Shown in pieces: positions 26,080-40,438 of a stretch of 57,505 nucleotides of DNA. Position 1 is the first letter of the stretch; every line of letters starts with the position of its first letter. Under the pieces are notes generated by a model. It saw only the letters and a program-made list of their open reading frames with translations. It was not told the DNA's origin and ran no database searches. The translations under genes were made by a program, and so were the position numbers. The DNA comes from Bacteroidales bacterium. Lineage in GTDB: Bacteria > Bacteroidota > Bacteroidia > Bacteroidales > UBA3824. The stretch covers positions 1 through 57,505 of the forward strand of contig JAFXUC010000138.1 of assembly GCA_017535325.1 (NCBI GenBank), read 5' to 3'.

Positions 26080-26105
26080 CAGACCAATATAATTCTGACA
26101 AGAAA

Positions 26106-27302
26106 ATGAATATAATACTTTCAGACAATCTTGAAACCCGCTTTGAACTCTTGCCGCTGACTTTTACCAGACCTTGCGGCGATTTGAGATGCGGTATCCT
26201 CACAATACAGGAAAAATGGCAGAGGCTCACCGGCGAAAATGTTTCGCTCTTAGGCGACGACTATCTGCGCAAAAAATATTCCCCCGTTTTTTCAGGCGAC
26301 AATTTCGTTGTGGAGTCAACTGTTTTGCCCGATGAAGATTTCTTTAACGCTGTAAAAGCACTTCAAAAAGGCGAAGGAATCGTCTTTAACGGTTTACTAA
26401 TTGCTGCACGTCTTAATGACGAAGATTCGGAAAAGTTTTATGCAGACAGAAAATCTCTTTCTGTTAACGCAAAAGAATGTAAGAACGTTTCAAAAATCAA
26501 TTTTACGTGGGACATTTTCTCTCTCAACGAGCAGGAAATCGAAAAAGACTTTTTTATGCTGACTAAGGGTAGAAAGTCTCAGGGACTTTCGCCGACAAAC
26601 AGATTCTTACAGAAAGAAAGAATTTTTGTTGAAGAAGGCGTTACGGCAGAATTTTCGATTATCAATCCCGCAGGCGGCTATGTGTATTTGGGCAAAAATT
26701 CCGAAGTTATGGAAAACGCCGTTATTCACGGTTCACTTGCTCTTTGTGAACATTCGGTTGTAAAAATTTCAGCCAAAATCTACGGCGCAACCACTATGGG
26801 ACCTTATACAAAATGCGGTGGCGAAGTCAACAACGCCGTTATTTGGGGCTATTCCAACAAGGGACACGACGGATTTTTGGGAAATTCCGTACTCGGACAA
26901 TGGTGCAATCTCGGCGCGGACACCAACAACTCCAACCTAAAAAACAATTACGCCGAAGTAAAAGTCTGGAACTACGCAAAACACCGATTCGTTAAAACAG
27001 GCTTGCAGTTTTGCGGTTTGATTATGGGCGACCATTCAAAGAGCAGTATCAACACGATGTTTAATACGGGAACGGTTGTCGGAGTAAGTTCAAATGTCTT
27101 TGGAAGCGGTTTTCCGAGAAATTTCGTACCGTCGTTTGCCTGGGGCGGTGCTGACTCCTCTTACGAGACTTATCCGCTGAAAAAAGCCCTCGAAACGGCT
27201 CAAATAATGATGGCTCGCCGTCATATAGAATTGGACGAAACAGAAACCGAAATTTTAACGCACGTTTTTGAAGAAACCCAAAACTTACGGAAAAACTTTT
27301 AA
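26106..27302 (+). CDS. GlmU-family nucleotidyltransferase with left-handed beta-helix
   Basis: A 398-residue protein. The N-terminal part begins MNIILSDNLETRFELLPLTF and DLRCGILTIQEKW, the Bacteroidetes variant of the sugar-nucleotide transferase fold. The C-terminal half is a repeated hexapeptide helix (VYLGKNSEVMENAVIHGS, SNVFGSGFPRNFV) of the kind found in acyl- and acetyltransferases. Members are annotated as GlmU family protein or putative sugar nucleotidyltransferase. Whether it makes UDP-GlcNAc is not known, since the N-terminal signature differs from true GlmU. A longer in-frame ORF would extend back into infB, but the promoter and the usual N-terminus fix the start at 26106. It is followed 8 bp later by lon. 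Confidence 0.85.
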   Translation: MNIILSDNLETRFELLPLTFTRPCGDLRCGILTIQEKWQRLTGENVSLLGDDYLRKKYSPVFSGDNFVVESTVLPDEDFFNAVKALQKGEGIVFNGLLIAARLNDEDSEKFYADRKSLSVNAKECKNVSKINFTWDIFSLNEQEIEKDFFMLTKGRKSQGLSPTNRFLQKERIFVEEGVTAEFSIINPAGGYVYLGKNSEVMENAVIHGSLALCEHSVVKISAKIYGATTMGPYTKCGGEVNNAVIWGYSNKGHDGFLGNSVLGQWCNLGADTNNSNLKNNYAEVKVWNYAKHRFVKTGLQFCGLIMGDHSKSSINTMFNTGTVVGVSSNVFGSGFPRNFVPSFAWGGADSSYETYPLKKALETAQIMMARRHIELDETETEILTHVFEETQNLRKNF

Positions 27303-27310
27303 CGCCCACA

Positions 27311-29788
27311 ATGAAAAACGACATGCCTGACTCAAAAGAGCAGTTTATTCATATCCCGGAGAGCGACGAACTCGAAAAACCTGACTGGCAGAAAGTCGGT
27401 CAGGAGGTTTTGGTATTGCCGCTCAGAAACAACGTTTTGTTTCCGCTCGTGATTATGCCCGTAACCTCAGGCAGGGCAGCCTCGGCAGAAATCATCAAAA
27501 GAACGTATTTAAATGGTGGTTACGTAATTTGCGTTACTCAAAAAGACCCTTCAAACGACACTCCCGGAATTTCCGAGATTTACGAAACGGGAACACTTGC
27601 AAGGGTTTTGAGCGTAAATCAGTCGGCAAACGGGACAATAAGTGCAGCCGTTCAGGGCATAATGCGCGTTAAAATCATTAGCGAAGGCTCTCATAGCGAT
27701 GCTGCAAACGGCTTTTTGACAGTAAGTTATAAACCGCAAAGAGATTATTATCCGCCAGAAGGCGATAAGGAATTTTTTTCGATAGTTTCCTCTATAAAGG
27801 AACTCTCGCTGTCAATTGCTGATATGAACGGTAATTACAATCCGAATGCGGTTCTTGCTATAAGAAATATGAGAACGCCCGGATTTTTAATTAGTTTTAT
27901 CGTTACGAATTTTGACTTCAGCACGGAAGACAAAAACAAAATTCTTGCAATTAATTCTGTCAAAAAACGTGCTTTGGAACTTATCGGTATGTTGACCTCC
28001 GAGCAAGAAAAAGTCAGGTTGAAAGATGATATTCAGGATAAGGTAAAACGTGTTATCGACAAAGAACAGCGCGATTATTTCTTAAATCAGCAAATTAAAA
28101 CCCTTCAAAAGGAACTTGGCGGCGATGCAGCAGCCAATCAACTCGAAGAACTTGAAAAACTTTCACTTTCCAAAAACTGGCCTGAATACGCTAAAAAGGC
28201 GTTTGAAAAGCAGTTTGCAAGGCTGAAAACCATACACCCGCAATCGCCGGATTTCGCGATAGAACTTTCTTATTGTCAGACACTTTTGGAACTTCCGTGG
28301 CTCGATTGTACGGAAGATGACTTTACGATAGAAAGTGCTGAAAAGGTTTTAAACGGCGACCATTACGGTTTGGAAAAAGTTAAAGAAAGAATTTTGGAAT
28401 ATTTGGCGGTTTTGAAACTTAAAAAAAATCTCAAATCGCCGATTCTTTGTCTTTACGGACCTCCCGGTGTCGGCAAAACCTCGCTCGGCAAAAGTATAGC
28501 AAAAGCACTTAATAGAAAATACGTGAGAATTTCGTTAGGCGGACTTTATGATGAGGCCGAAATCCGCGGACATCGGCGCACATATATCGGCGCAATGCCC
28601 GGTCGGATTATTAAAAGCATAAAAAAAGCAGGCTCGTCAAATCCGGTTTTTGTGCTTGATGAAATTGATAAAATAGACTCCAATTTTCACGGCGACCCTG
28701 CCTCGGCTCTGCTCGAAGTGCTTGATCCCGAACAAAATACGGAGTTTCATGACAATTATTTGGACTTAGATTACGATCTCTCTAACGTACTTTTTATTGC
28801 CACGGCAAACAATATAAACAAGATTTCTGCCGCCCTCTTGGACAGAATGGAGATGATTGAGGTTTCGGGGTATGTTACGGAAGAAAAACTCGAAATCCTG
28901 AAACGTCATCTTCTGCCCAAAATACTTGAAAACCACGGTCTCAAACCCGAAAATTTTTCGCTTTCTGACTCTGAGGCAAAGTTTTTAATCGACAATTACA
29001 CAAGAGAGTCGGGCGTAAGGGAACTGTCAACCGTTTTGGCGTCGCTTGTCAGAAAAACGGCTGTAAAAGTTGCCTCGGATTTAAAATATAAAGATGTCAT
29101 AACCGAAAGCAACATCATACAAAAACTTGGTAAGCCAAAATATCAGCACGACGGATATTTTGCGACACGTCAGCCGGGCGTTATTCCCGGACTTGCATGG
29201 ACATCGGCGGGCGGCGAACTTTTGTACATTGAGGCGCTTCTCTCAAATGGGAATGGCACACTTAACATTACCGGCAACGTTGGCAAAGTGATGAAAGAGT
29301 CTGCCGAAATTGCGGTTAACTATCTTTGCGCCAACGAAGAGCGGTTAGGTATAGACCACAGAATGTTTAAAGAATTTGACCTGAGTCTGCATTTTCCCGA
29401 AGGCGCAGTCCCGAAAGACGGACCGTCGGCAGGAATAACGATTTTTACGTCCCTCGCCTCAGTCTACACGCAAAGACCCGTAAAACCGAGAATTGCGATG
29501 ACAGGCGAATTAACGCTTTCAGGCAGGGTTTTGCCTGTCGGCGGAATAAAGGAAAAAATACTCGGCGCAAAACGCGCGGGAATAAAAAAAATTTTTATGT
29601 CCGTTGAAAACCAGCGCGATATAGAAGAAATCAACCCTCTCTACATTGACGGCTTGGAATTTGTATATGTCAAGACGGCGATGGAACTGATTCCGATGGT
29701 GCTTGAAGATGAAAAGGTCAAAAACCACCTGAAACTAAAAGAAAGGAAACCAAACAATACTTGCAAAAAAAATGTGGATACCGATTAA
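27311..29788 (+). CDS. lon: ATP-dependent protease Lon
   Basis: An 825-residue cytoplasmic AAA+ protease that removes damaged and regulatory proteins. The N-terminal substrate domain spans about 30-240 (VLPLRNNVLFPLVIMPV). The AAA module has Walker A GPPGVGKTS at 383-391 and Walker B VFVLDEIDKI. The protease domain keeps the catalytic dyad: Ser706 in PKDGPSAG and Lys749 in GGIKEK, 43 residues apart as in E. coli Lon (679 and 722). It follows the GlmU-like gene by 8 bp. The last five codons overlap the start of the UpxY-like gene, so the two are co-transcribed. Confidence 0.97.
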   Translation: MKNDMPDSKEQFIHIPESDELEKPDWQKVGQEVLVLPLRNNVLFPLVIMPVTSGRAASAEIIKRTYLNGGYVICVTQKDPSNDTPGISEIYETGTLARVLSVNQSANGTISAAVQGIMRVKIISEGSHSDAANGFLTVSYKPQRDYYPPEGDKEFFSIVSSIKELSLSIADMNGNYNPNAVLAIRNMRTPGFLISFIVTNFDFSTEDKNKILAINSVKKRALELIGMLTSEQEKVRLKDDIQDKVKRVIDKEQRDYFLNQQIKTLQKELGGDAAANQLEELEKLSLSKNWPEYAKKAFEKQFARLKTIHPQSPDFAIELSYCQTLLELPWLDCTEDDFTIESAEKVLNGDHYGLEKVKERILEYLAVLKLKKNLKSPILCLYGPPGVGKTSLGKSIAKALNRKYVRISLGGLYDEAEIRGHRRTYIGAMPGRIIKSIKKAGSSNPVFVLDEIDKIDSNFHGDPASALLEVLDPEQNTEFHDNYLDLDYDLSNVLFIATANNINKISAALLDRMEMIEVSGYVTEEKLEILKRHLLPKILENHGLKPENFSLSDSEAKFLIDNYTRESGVRELSTVLASLVRKTAVKVASDLKYKDVITESNIIQKLGKPKYQHDGYFATRQPGVIPGLAWTSAGGELLYIEALLSNGNGTLNITGNVGKVMKESAEIAVNYLCANEERLGIDHRMFKEFDLSLHFPEGAVPKDGPSAGITIFTSLASVYTQRPVKPRIAMTGELTLSGRVLPVGGIKEKILGAKRAGIKKIFMSVENQRDIEEINPLYIDGLEFVYVKTAMELIPMVLEDEKVKNHLKLKERKPNNTCKKNVDTD

Positions 29789-30296
29789 AACATTATACCT
29801 CAGTGAGTTGAAAATTCAGCAGGAACTCAGTCAAATGGGCGAGGAGACTTTTGTGCCGATGCGTTACGAAGCCCCCGACATGACTCCGAGGGAGGAACTT
29901 GTTAACTATCCCCTCGTTCCGGCTGTTCATAATTTGCTTTTTGTTCATAGAGAGTACAACAAAAGATGGTGCGACGGTCTAAGGGACAAAATTGATTATC
30001 CTCTGAGTTTCATAAAATTAGCCTCAGGAGATAAAGATTATGCAACGATTAAAGACGACGAAATGAGCGTTTTTATGCGTGTTTGCAGCCCAGAACACTT
30101 CGGGACACAATATAAAACGATGGACGAACTCAAAGCAAAAGCCGGCATGACGGTAAGGGTCAAGCGCGGCGAGTTTGAGGGCATTGTCGGCAAATTCGTA
30201 AGATTTCACAAGCGGCATTACATTGCGATAGAAACCGCCGGAATCTGCGCTCTTATGACCATAAAATACAGCGATGTGGAATTTTTAAACGATTAA
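29772..30296 (+). CDS. UpxY-like / NusG-paralogue transcription antiterminator
   Basis: A 174-residue protein of the NusG superfamily. The N-terminal NGN-like domain has KTLYLSELKIQQELSQMGEE, TFVPMRYEA and LVPAVHNLLFVH, matching the short UpxY-type specialised NusG paralogues of Bacteroidetes. The C-terminus contains a KOW-like turn, GMTVRVKRGEFEGIVGKFVR, at about 126-145. In Bacteroides such proteins let RNA polymerase read through to capsule genes. Here there is no capsule locus downstream; instead the gene overlaps lon by 17 bases and is followed by an alpha/beta hydrolase after 6 bp, so it may act on a distant locus. The true nusG is at 42280-42855. Confidence 0.8.
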   Translation: MWIPIKTLYLSELKIQQELSQMGEETFVPMRYEAPDMTPREELVNYPLVPAVHNLLFVHREYNKRWCDGLRDKIDYPLSFIKLASGDKDYATIKDDEMSVFMRVCSPEHFGTQYKTMDELKAKAGMTVRVKRGEFEGIVGKFVRFHKRHYIAIETAGICALMTIKYSDVEFLND

Positions 30297-30302
30297 TCAA
30301 AA

Positions 30303-31061
30303 ATGGAAAATCAGATAACCATAAACGGCATAAAAATCAATTACAAAACAACAGGCGAAGGTCAGGACGTGCTTTTGCTGCACGGCTGGGGCTGCTCGTT
30401 GGAGATTTGGAAAACGCTTCAAGGACAGTTGGAAAAAAAATTCCGCGTTACCTCAATCGACTTTCCGGGTTTCGGCAAAAGCGATGAGCCGAAAGAAGTC
30501 TGGGGCGTGGAAGAATACACCCGAAATACCGAACAACTGATTGAAAAACTCGGTCTTAAAAATCCGGTTTTAATCGGACATTCATTCGGCGGCAGAGTTT
30601 CGATACTTCTTTCGTCAAGAAACGAATATGTTAAAAAGGTGATTTTGACCGATTCGGCGGGCGTAAAACCGCAAAACACCAAGATTTCGGTCAGCAGAGT
30701 CTTTTCAAAGATGAAAAAACTGTCAACAAAAATCATCGGCGAAAAAATGACGGAAAAACTCGTAAAACCGTTTGCAAACTCCTTGGCCTCGGAAGACTAC
30801 AAAAACGCAAGCGGCATGATGAAAGAAATTCTCAAAAAAGTTGTTGACGAGGATTTGCAGTCCGAAATGCCGAAAATCAAGGCGTCAACGCTTTTGATTT
30901 GGGGCGAAAAAGACACCGCGACCCCGGTCAGCGACGCGCAGATTATGGAAAGACTTATTCCCGACTCCGGACTTGTGGTTTTTCCGGGCTGTACGCATTA
31001 CAGTTTCCTCGAAAATCCCAATTATTATTACACAATCGTAGAAAACTTTTTAAACGCTTAA
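30303..31061 (+). CDS. Alpha/beta-fold hydrolase
   Basis: A 252-residue cytoplasmic hydrolase of the epoxide hydrolase/haloperoxidase-like shape. The oxyanion region is LLHGWGCSLEIW, the nucleophile is Ser94 in GHSFGGR, the acid Asp204 in WGEKDTATP and the base His232 in GCTHYSF, a complete triad. A cap of about 60 residues (VKPQNTKISVSRVFSKMKK) lies between strands. The substrate cannot be deduced. It is the last gene of the GlmU-like/lon/upxY-like run, with a strong terminator right after it. Confidence 0.9.
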   Translation: MENQITINGIKINYKTTGEGQDVLLLHGWGCSLEIWKTLQGQLEKKFRVTSIDFPGFGKSDEPKEVWGVEEYTRNTEQLIEKLGLKNPVLIGHSFGGRVSILLSSRNEYVKKVILTDSAGVKPQNTKISVSRVFSKMKKLSTKIIGEKMTEKLVKPFANSLASEDYKNASGMMKEILKKVVDEDLQSEMPKIKASTLLIWGEKDTATPVSDAQIMERLIPDSGLVVFPGCTHYSFLENPNYYYTIVENFLNA

Positions 31062-31065
31062 AACA

Positions 31066-31107
31066 TAAAAAAAAAGCGGCATCTTAAAAAAGAGCCGCTT
31101 TTTTTTT
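31066..31107. terminator. Bidirectional terminator between hydrolase and rpmE2
   Basis: AAGCGGC (31074-31080) pairs with GCCGCTT (31094-31100). An A run before and a T run after serve both convergent genes. Confidence 0.88.
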
Positions 31108-31122
31108 GTGTGTTCATTAAAA

Positions 31123-31386
31123 CTAAGCGTTTTTCTGAGAGTACTTGCCTTCGTATCTCTTTTTGAATTTGTCTACGCGACCTGCTGTATCCACGAGTTT
31201 CATCTTGCCGGTGAAAAACGGGTGCGAGGAGTTGGAGATTTCAAGTTTTACGAGCGGATAAGTAACGCCGTCAATCTCAATAGTGTCTTTTGTGTTAACA
31301 GTACTTTTTGTGATAAAAGTCTGCTCGTTGCTCATATCTTTGAATACTACAAGACGATATGATTCAGGATGTATGTCTTTTTTCAT
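31123..31386 (-). CDS. rpmE2: 50S ribosomal protein bL31, type B
   Basis: An 87-residue ribosomal protein starting [19 protein letters not shown]. It lacks the zinc-binding cysteines of the type A form, and the pattern SSHPFFTGK near residue 53 and the basic C-terminus are typical of the cysteine-free type B. It has its own complete promoter, 37 bp upstream of the start, so it can be expressed separately from the rpo genes. Confidence 0.96.
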   Translation of the reverse strand: MKKDIHPESYRLVVFKDMSNEQTFITKSTVNTKDTIEIDGVTYPLVKLEISNSSHPFFTGKMKLVDTAGRVDKFKKRYEGKYSQKNA

Positions 31387-31422
31387 TTTTATATAACTAT
31401 TTTCTTAATTTTTTTCAGTCCG

Positions 31423-31454
31423 CAAATTTACGTACTTTTTTTGTAATCTGCAAA
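31423..31454 (-). promoter_or_regulatory. Promoter of rpmE2
   Basis: Reverse strand TTTG (31454-31451), 20-base spacer, TAAATTTG (31430-31423): exact match. Confidence 0.75.
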
Positions 31455-31490
31455 CAAATTTTCAATTTTTAATTTTCAACTTTCAAATTA

Positions 31491-31805
31491 TTACGCCTCT
31501 GTCGGAGCAGCACCGAAGAGCGGCAATGTGTTTGACCCCGCGCCGTCAGTGTTTTTTATCTTTCCGAACTGCGATTCATAACGCAAAACATTGTCTTGAA
31601 GTGCCATCATAAGGCGTTTTGCGTGTTCAGGAGTCATAATGATTCTGCTTTTTACCTGCGCTTTGGGCAAGCCCGGCAAAACCCTAATGAAATCCATCAC
31701 AAATTCTGCACTTGAATGAGAGATTATCGCAAGGTTTGCATACGTACCTTGCGCAATCTCGTTAGTTAACTCAATATTAATCTGATTTTTATTCTCTTCT
31801 GCCAT
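31491..31805 (-). CDS. DUF3467 family protein
   Basis: A 104-residue protein recognised by the DUF3467 core: NIELTNEIAQGTYANLAIIS, FVMDFIRVLPG, and the RIIMTPEHAKRLMMALQDN segment near residues 54-72. The function of the family is not known; it is typically encoded directly after rpoC in Bacteroidetes, as here (3 bp between). It is likely part of the rpoBC transcript and may be linked to the transcription machinery. The tail is low complexity. Confidence 0.9.
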   Translation of the reverse strand: MAEENKNQINIELTNEIAQGTYANLAIISHSSAEFVMDFIRVLPGLPKAQVKSRIIMTPEHAKRLMMALQDNVLRYESQFGKIKNTDGAGSNTLPLFGAAPTEA

Positions 31806-31808
31806 TTT

Positions 31809-36071
<4,263 letters not shown>

Positions 36072-36086
36072 TTTCTTTAACTTTTT

Positions 36087-39000
36087 CTAATTTAACGTTA
36101 CGCTGAGACCTAAACCTCTTAACTCGTGCAAAAGCACGTTGAACGATTCGGGAATACCCGGAGTCGGCATCGGATCGCCTTTTACGATTGCCTCGTAAGC
36201 CTTTGCCCTTCCGACAACATCGTCTGATTTTACAGTCAGAATCTCTTGAAGAATGTTTGACGCACCGAATGCCTCGATTGCCCAAACCTCCATCTCTCCG
36301 AACCTCTGACCGCCGAACTGCGCTTTACCGCCGAGGGGCTGCTGGGTGATAAGAGAGTAAGGTCCGATTGAACGGGCGTGCATTTTGTCATCAACCATGT
36401 GTCCGAGTTTCAGCATGTAGATAACGCCGACAGTTGCGGGCTGGTCGAATCTCTCGCCCGTGCCTCCGTCATAGAGGTAAGACTTACCGAATCTCGGCAA
36501 ACCGTTTTTCTCCATCAAGTCGCCGATTTGGTCAACGGTTGCACCGTCAAAAATCGGGGTTGCAAAGGTAACGCCCATCGTTTTGCCCGCCCAGCCGAGG
36601 ACGGTTTCGTAAATCTGTCCGAGGTTCATACGCGAAGGCACGCCCAACGGGTTCAATACGATGTCAACGGGTGTTCCGTCAGCAAGGAACGGCATATCTT
36701 CCGCACGTACAATTCTCGAAACGATACCTTTGTTACCGTGGCGTCCTGCCATTTTGTCACCCACGCGAAGTTTTCTCTTCATGGCAACGTATACTTTGGC
36801 AAGTTGGATAATGCCTATCGGAAGTTCGTCTCCGATCATGAAATTGTATTTCTGACGGCGGTAAACGCTCTCTTCCTCTTTATATTTAACGACGTAATTG
36901 TGAAGCAGTGCTTTAATCGTGTCGTTTTTCTTCTTGTCGGTCGTCCACTTGTTGGGGTTGATGTCGATGTAATTTTCGATTTCCTGAAAATTCTTCAACG
37001 TAAACTTAACGCCCTTGGGGATAACGTCCTTGTTAAAGTAATCCTTAACGCCCTGCGATGTCTTGCCGTTGGTAAGGATAAAAAGTTTTTCAATAAGTTT
37101 TTCCCTCAAATCGGCAGCCGTTTTCTCGAAATCCTTGTCGATTTTCTGAATCTGCGGCTTGTCTGCGGCCTTGCCCTTGCGGTCTTTCATCTGACGTGAG
37201 AAAAGACGTTTTTCAATAACGACACCTTTTATAGAAGGCGGAGTTTTGAGTGATGCGTCTTTTACGTCGCCGGCTTTTTCGCCGAAGATAGCGCGTAAGA
37301 GTTTCTCCTCTGGAGACGGGTCAGACTCTCCTTTCGGCGTGATTTTACCGATAAGAATGTCGCCCGGAACGACTTCCGCACCGACACGGATAAGACCGTT
37401 TTCGTCAAGGTTTTTGGTTGCGTCTTCGCTGACGTTAGGAATGTCGGCTGTAAGTTCCTCCATACCGCGTTTTGTGTCGCGGACTTCGAGTTGATACTCG
37501 TCAATATGGATTGAAGTAAAGAGGTCTTCCCTTACAACTTTTTCCGAAATAACGATAGCGTCCTCGTAGTTGTAACCTTTCCAAGGCATGAACGCAACTT
37601 TCATATTTCTTCCCAAAGCAAGTTCGCCGCCTTTGGTAGCGTAACCTTCGGTCATTATCTCGCCTTTTTTTACCTGCTGACCTTTGCGGACAATCGGGCG
37701 GATGTTAATGCACATGCTCTGGTTTGTTTTCTTAAATTTCGTCAGGTAATACGTTACGTCTTCGGGGTTGAACTCAACGAATCTTTCCTCCTCGGTTTTG
37801 TTGTAACGTACCACGATTTTGTCGCCGTCAACGTACTGGATAACGCCGTCGTCTTCGGCAATAATCTGGGTGCGCGAGTCTTTTGCGCAGCGTGCCTCGA
37901 TACCCGTTCCGACAATCGGGGCCTCAGGCTCAATAATAGGAACTGCCTGACGCATCATGTTTGAACCCATCAACGCACGGTTTGCGTCGTCGTGCTCCAA
38001 GAACGGGATAAGGGAAGCCGCAAGCGACGAAATCTGGTTCGGCGCAACGTCCATCAATTCTACTTCTTCCGGCGAAATAACCGGGAAGTCGGCATTTTGA
38101 CGGGCTTTTACCCTCTTTTCAAGAAGTCTGCCGCTGTCGTCAACAAGGGCGGTTGCCTGTGCAACTTTCTTGTTGTCTTCGTCTTCGGCAGTCATATATT
38201 GCATACCTTCGGGCGAGAAATCAACCACGCCGTCGGTTACTTTTCTGTAAGGTGTTTCGATAAAGCCCAAATCGTCGATTTTAGCGAAAACGCAGAGCGA
38301 CGAAATAAGACCGATGTTAGGACCTTCCGGGGTTTCAATCGGGCAAAGACGTCCGTAGTGAGTGTAGTGAACGTCTCGCACCTCAAAACCTGCACGGTCG
38401 CGGGACAAACCTCCGGGACCGAGGGCTGACAAACGGCGTTTGTGAGTGATTTCGGCAAGCGGGTTTGTCTGGTCCATAAACTGAGACAACTGGTTGGTTC
38501 CGAAGAACGAATTGATAACAGATGCCAAAGTTTTTGAGTTTATCAAGTCCGTCGGGGTGAAAACCTCGTTGTCCCTGACGTTCATTCTCTCGCGGATTGT
38601 TCTTGCCATACGCGCCAAACCTACTCCGAACTGATCGTAAAGTTGTTCGCCCACGGTTCTTACGCGGCGGTTTGACAAGTGGTCAATATCGTCCACGTCC
38701 GCTTTTGAGTTGATAAGCTCAATCAAATATTTTATAATTTCGATAATATCCTCTTTTGTCAGGACCTTGATTTCGGGGTCGATGGTAAGAGCCAACTTCT
38801 TGTTGATTCTGTAACGTCCCACGTCGCCGAGGTCGTAACGGCGGTCTGAGAAAAAGAGTTTGTCAATCATATCCCTTGCAGTAGCCTCGTCCGGCGGTTC
38901 TGCGTTTCTTAACTGACGGTAGATATGATAAACGGCTTCTTTTTCCGAGTTGCAGGGGTCTTTCTGCAAAGTGTTGGTTATGATGGAATAATCAACATGG

Positions 39001-39896
39001 TCTTCGGTGTCTTTGTGAACAAGGATAGTCTGGGCACCCGAATCCACGATTAAGTCAACATGTTCGGGAAGAATCTCAACCTCACGCTCCAAAACAACTT
39101 CGTTTCTCTCGATGGAAACCACCTCGCCGGTGTCCTCGTCAACGAAATCCTCGGTCCATGTTCTCAAAACCCTTGCAGCAAGTTTTCTGCCGACAACTTT
39201 TTTGAGCGCGGTTTTGTTGACCTTAACCTCGTCAGCGAGGTTGAAGATTTGGAGAATGTCCTTGTCAGCCTCAAAACCGATTGCACGCAAAAGCGTCGTA
39301 ACGGGTAATTTTTTCTTTCTGTCGATATAAGCGTACATGACATTCGAGATGTCAGTAGCGAACTCAATCCAAGAACCTTTGAAAGGAATGATTCTTGCGG
39401 AATAAAGTTTTGTACCGTTGGCATGGATTGACGAGCCGAAAAACACGCCCGGAGAACGGTGAAGCTGTGATACAACAACACGCTCCGCACCGTTGATAAC
39501 GAAAGTGCCCGCCGGTGTCATGTAAGGAACGGTACCCAGATAGACATCTTGAATAACCGTATCGAAATCCTCATGTTCGGGGTCGGTACAGTAAAGTTTG
39601 AGTTTGGCTTTCAACGGGACGCTGTATGTCAAACCCCTGTCCAAACATTCCGGAATCGAATATCTTGAAGGGTCGATATAATAATCGATAAATTCAAGAA
39701 CAAAATTATTGCGGGTATCGGTTATAGGGAAGTTTTCATTGAAAACCTTAAACAACCCCTCTTGTTTCCTCTTTTCGGGAGTAGTCTCCAACTGAAAAAA
39801 GTCATGGAAACTTTTCAACTGGATTTCCAGAAAATCAGGATACTCCAACTGATTTTTCGTTGAAGCGAAACTTATTCTTGTGTTATTCAGAGCCAT
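36087..39896 (-). CDS. rpoB: DNA-directed RNA polymerase subunit beta
   Basis: A 1269-residue subunit. The rifampicin-binding region is [20 protein letters not shown] and [34 protein letters not shown] is in the catalytic centre, and the C-terminal [13 protein letters not shown] precedes the clamp. It follows rplL after a 121-bp gap that contains a 15-bp terminator-like hairpin, so its transcription may be attenuated relative to the ribosomal protein genes. Confidence 0.99.
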   Translation of the reverse strand: MALNNTRISFASTKNQLEYPDFLEIQLKSFHDFFQLETTPEKRKQEGLFKVFNENFPITDTRNNFVLEFIDYYIDPSRYSIPECLDRGLTYSVPLKAKLKLYCTDPEHEDFDTVIQDVYLGTVPYMTPAGTFVINGAERVVVSQLHRSPGVFFGSSIHANGTKLYSARIIPFKGSWIEFATDISNVMYAYIDRKKKLPVTTLLRAIGFEADKDILQIFNLADEVKVNKTALKKVVGRKLAARVLRTWTEDFVDEDTGEVVSIERNEVVLEREVEILPEHVDLIVDSGAQTILVHKDTEDHVDYSIITNTLQKDPCNSEKEAVYHIYRQLRNAEPPDEATARDMIDKLFFSDRRYDLGDVGRYRINKKLALTIDPEIKVLTKEDIIEIIKYLIELINSKADVDDIDHLSNRRVRTVGEQLYDQFGVGLARMARTIRERMNVRDNEVFTPTDLINSKTLASVINSFFGTNQLSQFMDQTNPLAEITHKRRLSALGPGGLSRDRAGFEVRDVHYTHYGRLCPIETPEGPNIGLISSLCVFAKIDDLGFIETPYRKVTDGVVDFSPEGMQYMTAEDEDNKKVAQATALVDDSGRLLEKRVKARQNADFPVISPEEVELMDVAPNQISSLAASLIPFLEHDDANRALMGSNMMRQAVPIIEPEAPIVGTGIEARCAKDSRTQIIAEDDGVIQYVDGDKIVVRYNKTEEERFVEFNPEDVTYYLTKFKKTNQSMCINIRPIVRKGQQVKKGEIMTEGYATKGGELALGRNMKVAFMPWKGYNYEDAIVISEKVVREDLFTSIHIDEYQLEVRDTKRGMEELTADIPNVSEDATKNLDENGLIRVGAEVVPGDILIGKITPKGESDPSPEEKLLRAIFGEKAGDVKDASLKTPPSIKGVVIEKRLFSRQMKDRKGKAADKPQIQKIDKDFEKTAADLREKLIEKLFILTNGKTSQGVKDYFNKDVIPKGVKFTLKNFQEIENYIDINPNKWTTDKKKNDTIKALLHNYVVKYKEEESVYRRQKYNFMIGDELPIGIIQLAKVYVAMKRKLRVGDKMAGRHGNKGIVSRIVRAEDMPFLADGTPVDIVLNPLGVPSRMNLGQIYETVLGWAGKTMGVTFATPIFDGATVDQIGDLMEKNGLPRFGKSYLYDGGTGERFDQPATVGVIYMLKLGHMVDDKMHARSIGPYSLITQQPLGGKAQFGGQRFGEMEVWAIEAFGASNILQEILTVKSDDVVGRAKAYEAIVKGDPMPTPGIPESFNVLLHELRGLGLSVTLN

Positions 39897-39950
39897 CTGA
39901 CTTTTTGAAAAAAAATTTAATAAAAAAAATAAATAAGGTGTATTGAATAC

Positions 39951-39992
39951 AACAAAAAGGTCTGGCGTCTTTGTTCAAAAGACACCAAACCT
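39951..39992 (-). terminator. Attenuator-like hairpin between rplL and rpoB
   Basis: On the reverse strand AGGTTTGGTGTCTTT (39992-39978) pairs along 15 bp, with two G-T pairs, to AAAGACGCCAGACCT (39972-39958) around a 5-base loop, and is followed by TTTTTG. It is a partial terminator in the place where many bacteria attenuate rpoBC. Confidence 0.8.
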
Positions 39993-40017
39993 AACACTCT
40001 GTAACAGAGCAACTATT

Positions 40018-40395
40018 TTACTTCACTTCAACTTCAGCACCTGCTTCGGTCAATTTAGCCTTCAAAGCCTCAGCATCTTCCTTAGATACTTTCTCTTTGA
40101 GGGTCTTGGGAGCACCGTCAACGAGGTCTTTTGCCTCTTTAAGTCCCAAACCGGTCAACTCTTTAACGAGTTTTACGATCTGCAATTTCTGAGCACCTGC
40201 TGATTTGAGGATTACGTCAAATTCGGTTTTTTCCTCAGCGGCTGCTGCTGCACCGCCTGCTGCGGGAGCTGCTACTGCTACTGCTGCTGCAGCGGGTTCA
40301 ATACCGTATTCGTCTTTGAATATCTGTGCTAATTCGTTAACTTCTTTAACAGTCAAATTAACTAATTGTTCTGCTAATGCTTTCAAATCTGCCAT
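40018..40395 (-). CDS. rplL: 50S ribosomal protein bL12 (L7/L12)
   Basis: A 125-residue stalk protein. The N-terminal helical dimerisation domain contains [20 protein letters not shown]. An Ala/Gly/Val-rich hinge lies at about 36-52. The C-terminal domain [20 protein letters not shown] and [19 protein letters not shown] binds translation factors. It is 43 bp downstream of rplJ. Its hinge gives a low-complexity stretch in DNA that should not be mistaken for a repeat. Confidence 0.98.
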   Translation of the reverse strand: MADLKALAEQLVNLTVKEVNELAQIFKDEYGIEPAAAAVAVAAPAAGGAAAAAEEKTEFDVILKSAGAQKLQIVKLVKELTGLGLKEAKDLVDGAPKTLKEKVSKEDAEALKAKLTEAGAEVEVK

Positions 40396-40438
40396 TTTAT
40401 TTTTTCTTTTAGAATTGTTTAACTTTTAAAATTTTGTA

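Noticed and set aside
25746..26105. Long N-terminal extension of the GlmU-like gene inside infB
   Set aside because: It overlaps infB in another frame and includes the infB terminator; the promoter and family N-terminus set the start at 26106.
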